A stretch of 64,000 bases of DNA from Datura wrightii (taxonomy: Eukaryota; Streptophyta; Magnoliopsida; Solanales; Solanaceae), in contig JASDFA010000016.1 of assembly GCA_035772735.1 (NCBI GenBank), positions 168,955,001 through 169,019,000 on the forward strand. Direction: 5' to 3'. Numbering within the stretch: the stretch's first letter is position 1; every line of letters starts with the position of its first letter. Under the pieces are notes generated by a model. That model did not search any database. It saw only the letters and a list, made by a program, of their open reading frames with translations, and was not told where the DNA came from. Below, one piece after another: positions 56,313-64,000 of this stretch. The translations under genes and the position numbers were made by a program.

Positions 56313-58010
56313 ATAGAGTATATGGTTAGTACGTGGAATGTACCGAGTATGCAAGGTAAGTAAAATGGAAAATTTAAAATACATAAAAGTTCATAAGAGT
56401 AGGACAAGATGATCGTAATGTAAATACCATAATGTAAACATAAAGCTCAAGGTTTTCAAAACATTCGTAAATTAACCATAATTACAATCATAAGTGAAAA
56501 GATTTATTGAACATGACTTGAGCCAAAGTACATAATCATAAACATGCATAAATCATGAGGAACAATGGGAGATTCTTATAACTAACATACCCCATATGAT
56601 CAAACATGGAGCCCAACCTATAAACCCCTAGTCAGGAGGGTGTTGGTACCTTTCCAAGGGTAGAACCATGAAAAAGGTGTGATATCACTCATGAAAGGCC
56701 CATTTGGGCAAAAGGGGTAGTGTCAAGGGAGGTCCCATCGAGACCTACGGTGGCACGTAGTTTTGAGACTCGGGAAAAAACTTGGGCCACAAACCTACTC
56801 AGTGTTAAATACTACTCCCAAAACATATATAGTGCTCATAGGATAATATACATGAAGTTCATGGACTAGTTCAATTATGATAATCTTAAGCATGCTTGAA
56901 AATAGGTGAACTAGCCATGAAATAAGGCCCATGAGTCGGTCATAATCAGAAATCATAAATCATGAGGTTCATGCATACTTGTAAAACATGTATATTTGAT
57001 ATTCATAAATTCAAGATGAGCATTTGAGAGAAATCATATCATAAGTCATAAATCATAATGGGTTAATGAACATAAACATCAAAGTAGAATCATAACTTGA
57101 ACTTCCATAATACATGCATAATTGGGTATAATTTTGTAGAGATTTAAATCCATAGGTTAATTGAAATAGTTGTAAACTTTGTCCATGATTCGTAAAACAT
57201 GAATTTATACATGAGTGGAATTAACCCATAGGTAGTTCATAAGGATTTAATAAGAATTGGGATAAAACGTCATAGAATTATCAATAGAATTTCATGAATT
57301 AGGGAGAGATTGGGTATGGGTGTGAACAAATTCACCCATTCATAATCCTACATACCTAAGATGGACTGATTCCACCACTCTCTTGATTGCCCAATGAAGA
57401 ATTAAGGAAACCTTGAAGGAATTAAGTTTGATGACCTCCTTAGCTCTCTAAGCTTGCATGCATGAGTAGGAGTAGTCTAGAATGAACTTACCACTCATAA
57501 AACTCATTATTCATAGCTTAAAATGGCGTAGTTTAGGCCGTAGGATCATAGGAATTACGGATATGCCCTTACTAAATTCGCAGAAAATAACTGACTGTTA
57601 GTCCCCACGAGGGACTGGATGAGTCATCGTCCAAGGCCATGACTCATGGCCACCAATCGTAGAGTACACTACCAATATTTCTCCAAGGCTCATCACGGGA
57701 CACTGCACGAGTCGTTACTGCTGACCACGACTCGTTGTCTTCACTACCCAAAAATCATCAACTTTTAGCCAATCCTGACCACGACTGACTCAACGAGTCA
57801 TGGGGTCTGACCATGACTCGTGGTCATGCCCGTAGTGATCCCAAATAACAAATTTCCAAACTCAAGTCCAGCACCTCACCACAAGTCACTTCACGACTCG
57901 TGGTCTACCCCACGATTCACAGAATGACTTGTTTTATGACCTGGTGCAGAATTTCTAGTTTTCTCCATTTCAACTCTTGGATTTGATCTTAGGGTTTTCG
58001 GGGCATTTCA
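56313..58010 (-). repeat. Tek-6: Tekay LTR interrupted by Ath-6
   Basis: Matches Tekay LTRs from the 'gtacgtggaatgtaccgagtatgcaagg' block to a decayed terminus TTTTCGGGGCATTTCA at 58010. The part left of Ath-6 is not in the window. ACGACTCGT words cluster at 57640-57940. It is inserted in the 3' region of Ath-7. Confidence 0.8.
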
Positions 58011-58082
58011 ACCAGTCTGTTCAACAATTCTTCTGCCACTAGTTTTTTCCCTACAACACTGAACACACATAAGTCAATAAAC

Positions 58083-58212
58083 TTGGGTTTCCTCCCAAGA
58101 AGTGCTTAATTTAATGTCGCAACATGACACAAGTGGTTTGGTTATTCAAAATTCACCAAATCACCTCATGATTTGCCTCCCAAGAAGCGCCTAATTTGAC
58201 GTCGCCACACGA
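58083..58212 (-). repeat. Tandem junction motifs of Ath-7
   Basis: 58083-58127 and 58169-58212 start 86 bp apart, matching the tandem pair of Ath-6. Confidence 0.85.
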
Positions 58213-58230
58213 TGAGAGTCTCTTGACTAC

Positions 58231-60720
58231 TCAGACTTCGTCAAGGAACTTGGACTTATACTCTATTGCTGAGACCACTCTATACTCCTTTGGTTGCTTC
58301 ATTGACCGGCTGACATTGAAGGTGACCTCTTCTTTATTGAGTCTGAATTTCAATTGCCCAACCTCCATATCTACTAAAGCCCTCCCAGTGGCAAAGAATG
58401 GTCTCCCCAAAATTATGTTGACCTCAAAATCAACCTCACAGTCAAGGATCACGAAGTCCACTAGGAATATGAATCTATCCACTTTAACAAGTACATCAAA
58501 ATTGATCCCCATAGGCTTGTTCACAGTTCAATTAGCCATCAACAACAGCGTAGTAGTCAGTGCGGGGGCTCCCAAGCTACTTAAACAAAGCTAAGGCATC
58601 AGATTGATGATTTCTCCCAAGTCGTAGAGTTCCCTCATGAACTCAACCTCACCAATTATACATGGAATGGTGAAGGCACATAGATCCTCCTTCTTCTGGG
58701 AAAGGACCCATGAGGCTATAGTGCTACAATGATGCACATTATCCACAGGCTCATTGCTCACAAACCTTTTCTTCGTAACAAGGGTCCTTCATAAACTTAG
58801 TGTATCCCGACATTTGTTCCAATGCCTCTACCAATGGTATATTTATAGATAATTATTTTAGCATTGACAGGGATTTCTGAAACTTACCATTCTCTACCTT
58901 CTTCTTCTTTCTTTGAGAGAACGATGGCTGTGGTTATGGAATAGCCTTGTAAATCTATGCAACTTCTTGCTTCTCTCCTTGTTCAGCCTCAAGCCCTTTT
59001 CAACAATTGTAGCCTTATTCAACTCAGCATCCTCATTATGCTCATTCTCAACAACCTCATCCTCATCATCGATTATGCTTTCTTTCTTCCTTTGAATCTC
59101 AACTACAACTGGCAGAGAGGGATCAACCATGGTCTTTCCACTCCTAATCATCACGGCCATGCAATGACTATCATTCTTCAAATGCTGGACTCTATTGCTA
59201 GGTAGTGTACCCTTTTGCCTAGGGTTCATGGATGCTAATAGTTTCCCTAGCTGTTGTTCAATCTGCTCGATAGCCGTAGCATGTGACTCAACTCTCTAAC
59301 CCATAATTGATAGATCATTACGGATATCTTTTAGCTAATCATTTGTGGATCTAACCTTTTTTAGTATCTCAGCCGTCATGCTCTCTAACTTTTAATGTCC
59401 AACCTCCCCCCCATGTGCATTCGGAGGCACGTACAATCCTGCTCGATCATTGCGATAATTGTCATTCCTTCTCCATTCTCCCTTGCACTCACGACCTCGG
59501 CTTCTATTTCTGTACGCATTTTGGTTGTAATAGTCTCTATATTGGTTCTGACCTTAGTTTCTAGAACCTTGGCGCCAAGTGTCTTGTCCAGACCCTTGGG
59601 TGTTGGTTCGAAAACTCGCCACCTGGTTGTCTAAGAAGTCTTACTCTTCCTCAGAATTTGAGTTTTCAGGCCCTTGATCCTATCCCTGTGTCCCCACTGC
59701 ATTAAATTTTCTTGCTCCAACACCCATGATATGCTTCATGAGCAAGTTCAATGATGTGCACATACTATCCAGTTCCTGGTCATGTTCTTCTACCTTCGTT
59801 GGCCTGCAGACAAACTAGCAACATATCTACCAGTCACTGCTTCTTCTTCTCAAGTATGCCATGATCAGTTTGTTTTGGTCACTCTATCTAGGATAGTGGC
59901 GGCTTGCTCCCAAGTTTAGCTCATTAGTGCTCCTCCTGCCACTATGTCTGCTATAGCTTTAGTACTATTGTTCAGGGATCTGTACAAAATATCTAGCAAA
60001 AATTCATCAGGAATTTTGTGGTTCAAGAACTTGGTCAACTTCTTCTTGAACCTCAACTAGGTTTCATGAAGTGCCCCAGTCTTCTATTATTAGAAATTGT
60101 AGATTTCATCTTAAGTTGTAGCATCCTAGAGGTGGAATGAATCTCTCTAGACAATCTTGCTTGAGCTCCCTCCAATTAGTAATGGAGTCATTGGACTACT
60201 ACGATAACCATAAAATTTCCTCCCCAGATAGAGATAAAGGGAAGAGTCTTAGCCTTATAGCGTCCTGGCTAACTTCGAGCAACCTACACGCCTTGCATAT
60301 TCCCACAAAGTTCATTAGGTGCAGATTGGCATCATCAGCTGTGTCACCACTAAACACCCCCTTCATGTTCGATAATTGGATCATGGGGATAGTGATGTAA
60401 ACTTTTTCCCTAACAGGCAATGGTGGTGGTACAATAGCTCCGGTTGACCCAACTTCATCCTTTTCCGGTTATCCTCTTAGAAGAATTGAGGGGAATATCT
60501 TTGGCCTCTATTGCCCCTTCCATGACGACCAACATTGACAACCTCATCTCGAGCATCCTATGCATCCTGAAGTGTATCTTGCCGAGCTAGCTCAGCTTGC
60601 CTATCTTCTTTATCAATACGGGTATCTCTCTATTCTTGGTTCTCCATTCTTCACAGTGTTCTTTCGAGTTCGAGATCCAAAGGAATCAAGGAGGTTTCCA
60701 CTCTGACGAGTACTTGGCAT
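58231..60720 (-). pseudogene. gag: Ath-7 gag-protease
   Basis: ATG at 60720 (MPSTRQSGNLL). Gag core includes LSGEEILWLS, FLLDILYRSLNNSTKAIADI (59990-59930). A linker with MAVMIRSGKTMVDPSLPVVV follows (59160-59100). The protease C-terminal part is VDFEVNIILGRPFFATGRAL (58435-58380), ending SKFLDEV at 58231; the active-site region lies near 58610 in broken frame. Many stops. No zinc knuckle is clear. Its linker (MAVM.RSGKT) matches Ath-6. Confidence 0.82.
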
Positions 60721-60827
60721 TCACCAAGAGACAACCTGTGGATATCCAAAAACAAAAAATGAAAATGTAATTCAGGAAATAACAACCAAAAGTTAAATGC
60801 AAGCAATTAATCTAATCTTAGTTGTAT

Positions 60828-60845
60828 TTCATGGTAATGGCGCCA
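60828..60845 (-). other. PBS of Ath-7
   Basis: TTCATGGTAATGGCGCCA on the plus strand; 13 of 18 match tRNA-Asp, with the terminal TGGCGCC intact, five bases from the LTR. Confidence 0.65.
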
Positions 60846-60850
60846 CTTTT

Positions 60851-62535
60851 TGATAGTGCTCAAACTCACACTTCTTGGCAAAGTATGAAGAAAACATTGT
60901 TAATAAAGAACCCAATAAAAAGGTTGGGGTCGAACCTACAGGTAATAAGGTAATATCTAGACTAACACTGGTACTTAAACTTGTTGGTACCTTATTTCCA
61001 AATTGGGGATTTCAAAGAAAAACAATATTAAAACAAGATTGCAATTGGTGTTGTTATCAAGATTTGCAAATAACTAGGGTAAGTGTTCCCCATGGGTTCA
61101 TAAATACTTCAGGTAAAAATATGTGATCAATCCCAATGCTTACTTGTAGAACTAATAACTAGGGTTCATCGAAATGACTGGTCCGTCCCTATTGAATAAC
61201 TATACTGAATCACCGGGTTAAGTCTCATGAGCGATTTCAAACTAACCGTTATTAATTTGTCCCAAATTTAACTATCCTGCGACCACAGCTCAAGTTAATA
61301 CAATGATCATAAAGATCAAGGCTTTGTTGTAGTTCTCTTTTCCTAGTCTCTACTTCTTTAGGTTCAAGCAAGTAAAGAATTCGGGCAAGCCCTAACATTG
61401 TACACTGTTAAGAAATATTTAAAGATGAAGAGAATACCATACAAGCTTTTAGTATTGGTTTTGAATCACTTATATGTCACCCTATTTCATTAATCCACCA
61501 TGGTCCTACAACCATAGTTGTGGAGGTTTTAGGCTCTCATGATTATAAGATTATATTTTGCATTCACATACAAACACATAATTAAATACTTACAACAAAT
61601 AATTGGAAGAAAACCTATTTTGCATACTAATGAACAATCTCAAGAAAAATTGATGAAAAAATCAAGTGTTGATCCTAAGAATTGCTCTCCAAAGCTTGAT
61701 AAAAATTTACAAATAATACTTTTGACCCGTCTCTACTACCTTCTTTCTTGCTTCTCCACTAAAATAAAATATAAAAGGTATTTATACAGATATTAGAAAC
61801 CTTTTTCTAACTAATAGGGAATTTTCCATATCTGACGCGAGCTTGACTCATTACTGATCTTATGACCTATAACAGGATTGTATAGGTCGTACATGCCTCT
61901 CGTACATCCTTGGATGCTGCAGATTTGTTTAAGTGTTGGTAGCTGGTACGACTCGTACCACAGTCCTGCGAGTCGTACAATCCATCTGTGGCTCGACCTT
62001 GAGAACTTTGACTTCTTCTGAAGTTTTCCATGAGTGTTTTGGTACACCTCATACCTTTCTCCTATGACTCATACTTGCTTGTTGTATCTGAAGTTCTGCC
62101 AAGTTTTTAATAATCTCTAAAGCTCACCATGGTTCATGGCATGGGTCATAAGTAGTTGTTATAATATGTGGGTTCCACCCATACTAAGAGACTGCCTTGT
62201 GCAAATTTCTCTGAAGATTTTCACGACACTAGTTATGGCTCGTAACATCTTGGATAGCTCATACTAATAGTCATACTTTGCCTTCCTCTTATTCCAGCCT
62301 TCTTATTTTCACCACAATTCTCAGTACGACTCGTACAATCAAGGTACGACTCGTATTGAGACTTGTACTTGGCTTATTTTCTATACTTTTTATGTGTCTT
62401 TTGCAACATTTTTCTCTAACACCTATTTTCCTTGAAAACAAAGTAAACGTACATCATATCCACATAAAAATATCTAATTCCATGTTATTTTCTCAGTTTT
62501 AAGCATCAAAAGTATTGTAAACCCACAACATGTCA
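60851..62535 (-). repeat. 5' LTR of Ath-7 (1685 bp)
   Basis: Element orientation: TGACATGTTGTGGGTTTACA at 62535 to GTTTGAGCACTATCA at 60851. Contains GGTACGACTCGTACC (61947-61961) and GTACGACTCGTA words (62325, 62343). Homologous to Ath-4 and Ath-6 LTRs. Confidence 0.9.
61588..61786 (-). promoter_or_regulatory. Ath-7 LTR TATA box and leader splice donor
   Basis: TATAAATA (61786-61779) and TTGTAAGTATT (GTAAGT 61593-61588). Confidence 0.55.
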
Positions 62536-64000
62536 ATAAGGAAGACGAACCGAGCATGGCACACTAGAGACACCAAAATGTCCCAAAGTGGTGCTAGTCC
62601 TAGCCTGGTAACTGTGGAGATAAGGAAACATGATGAAGAAAGGACAAGACCTTGGCCAAAATGATGATCCATCTTGAGCTAATGACCAAGCATGTTATGG
62701 GGGCAGGTGTCAAGAGTGTAAACATAGTGGGAACCCAAGGCCACATGCAATATGAAGGGGAGGTTTCACCTCCAAGATATGAAGAAGAGTGTCAATATAT
62801 GGCTGGCCAAGTGGGACGTTCTCATCAGGGATTTCAAGCGACCAAGGCCCTTGGCATCCTCGTGAAGAGAATCAAGGTGGAGGAATTGGTATAGTCAAAA
62901 GTGGAATGATAGGAATGAGAGATAGGGAAACCGTGAACCAAATCATGAAGGGGAGCGATACCATAGAAGTTCAAATCCATAGGTCCTCCCTTCCAAGTTT
63001 GAGGCATCTCAAATGCAACCCAAAGTGAGTGATGTTGGTAACACAAAGATAAAGGAGATTTTGGCAACAATTTTGAAGAAGGTTGAGTCTACAGATAGTG
63101 GGGTGAGGTAGTTAAAGGGGAGGTGTCTTATCTCACCCAAGCGGTGGTTCTTATTTGGATCCCTTTAAGCATTTGAAAGGTCAAATGAACCACCTTTCAT
63201 CCCAAATGAATCCCCGAAAGAAGGGAACCCTCCCAAGTGATACCATACCAAATCCAAAGAAGGTGGACAATACATGGCGATTGTCAGTAGGAGTGGTAAG
63301 ATTGTGACCGATATGGGTGCGAAGGCCAAACAAGTTATTTATCCAACAATACATAATGAAATGAAAGATTCTGTGCCAAAATCACCAAGTTGTGTTGATG
63401 ATAAAGAGGAATATGAAGAGGGAGGAGTGGCTTTTACTCCCAAAGATGTTGATATTCAGAAAGAAGGCAAGGAGGCCTCAAATGCACAAGGCCAAGAGCC
63501 TAGGACGCCACCTCCTTACCCTCAGCAATTAGAGAAAAAGCAAGAGGACAACTAGTTCTGAAAGTTCATTGATAAGTTTACCAAGTTGTCCATCAACATA
63601 CCAATGGTTAATGCATTGCTCCAAATGTAAGGATATGCAAAATTAATGAAAGAGATACTGAAGAAAAAGAGGATAGTGTATGTGGGCATAGTGGAGGTAT
63701 CACATCACTGTAGTGCTGTAATGGCTAGCAAGCTTGCTCTAAAAGGAGAGGATCCTGTATCATTCACAATCCATTGTACTATTAGGATGTGTATATTCAA
63801 CAAGGCATTATGTGATCTTGGGGCTAGCATATATCTAATGCCTCTCATAATCTTTAAGAATTTATGTTTGGGAAGTCCCAAGCCTATAACGATGAGGTTG
63901 TTGATGGTAGATCAGTTCAATCAAGCGTCTCATGGGTGATCTTGAGGATGTCTTGGTCTGATGGAATTGTTCATTCTACTAGTCAACTTTTTCGTGCTGG
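62536..64000 (+). pseudogene. gag: Ath-8: gag-protease interrupted by Ath-7, runs off the window
   Basis: The frame enters in mid-gag at the Ath-7 LTR. It shows ELMTKHVMGAGVKSVNIVGTQ (62675-62740), MAIVSRSGKIVTDMGAK (63274-63324), PPPYPQQLEKKQEDN, then the protease LCDLGASIYLMPLIIF (63808-63855) and SPKPITMRLLM. At least two stops and one frame change. The sequence ends before the ILGRPF region. Closest in style to Ath-6/Ath-7 but diverged (IVSRSGK against VMTRSGK). Confidence 0.8.

Larger units (their letters stand above)
58011..62535 (-). mobile_element. Ath-7: Athila-like gag-protease element, 5' part
   Basis: 5' LTR (62535-60851), PBS (60845-60828), gag-protease (60720-58231), tandem junction motifs (58212-58083), then cut by Tek-6 at 58010. 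It was inserted in the gag of Ath-8 with right flank ATAAG. Same subfamily as Ath-6. Confidence 0.85.

Overview
The window is a nest of plant LTR retrotransposons with no recognisable cellular gene, tRNA or rRNA. Three Ty3/gypsy lineages can be read from their coding motifs and primer-binding sites (PBS): Athila-like (tRNA-Asp-like PBS, DLGASIN protease), Tekay/Del-like (iMet-type PBS, DPGAT protease, LTRs running TGTTATACC...GTGACA) and Ogre/Tat-like (extra ORF1, two RNase H domains, an intron between protease and RT, 5.5-kb LTR). The mix and the AT-rich background suggest an intergenic region of a large eudicot genome, probably Solanaceae (pepper-like); the species is inference.

Layout, left to right. 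1-2769: Ath-1 (minus), an Athila-like element whose gag is replaced by a Cys/His-rich coiled-coil ORF; its 1405-bp 5' LTR is complete. 2770-3768: plus-strand Athila-like LTR fragment (Ath-2). 3769-7490: old Tekay LTR (Tek-1) split by a solo Tekay LTR (Tek-2, 4636-7133, target-site duplication (TSD) TCCAT). 7491-12.3 kb: Ath-3 (minus), with RT-RNaseH-integrase but no gag or protease. 12.3-13.26 kb: unassigned AT-rich DNA. 13.26-28.77 kb: Ogre element (minus) without its 3' LTR. 28.8-30.9 kb: AT-rich unassigned DNA with a 489-bp tandem duplication. 30.9-35.8 kb: Athila-like LTR remnant, then a Tekay gag fragment (Tek-3) split by a solo Athila LTR (Ath-4, TSD TCAGC), itself split by a solo Tekay LTR (Tek-4, TSD TGCTT). 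35.8-43.4 kb: Ath-5 (minus) with an intact 760-aa gag-protease ORF and a frameshifted 'putative plant transposon protein' domain (PTPD) ORF. 43.4-49.2 kb: Tek-5 (minus), cut at the RNase H/integrase junction. 49.2-56.3 kb: Ath-6 (plus), gag-protease plus PTPD. 56.3-58.0 kb: Tekay LTR piece (Tek-6). 58.0-62.5 kb: Ath-7 (minus), gag-protease. 62.5-64 kb: Ath-8 (plus), gag-protease running off the window.

The most interesting material is the Athila-like set. Ath-5 and Ath-6 each carry gag-protease and a PTPD ORF but no RT, RNase H or integrase, while Ath-3 carries pol but no gag-protease. A conserved ~45-bp noncoding motif marks the ORF1/ORF2 junction in five elements (seven copies). Between that motif and the PTPD ORF, two different subfamilies each hold an internal block rich in the GC-rich word typical of their own LTRs, followed by a splice-donor candidate about 700 bp before the PTPD ATG. 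The signature GTACAATG marks the PTPD starts and also the Ogre ORF1 start, twice directly after CAG. This suggests that the extra ORFs are made from spliced or internally initiated RNAs in otherwise defective elements.
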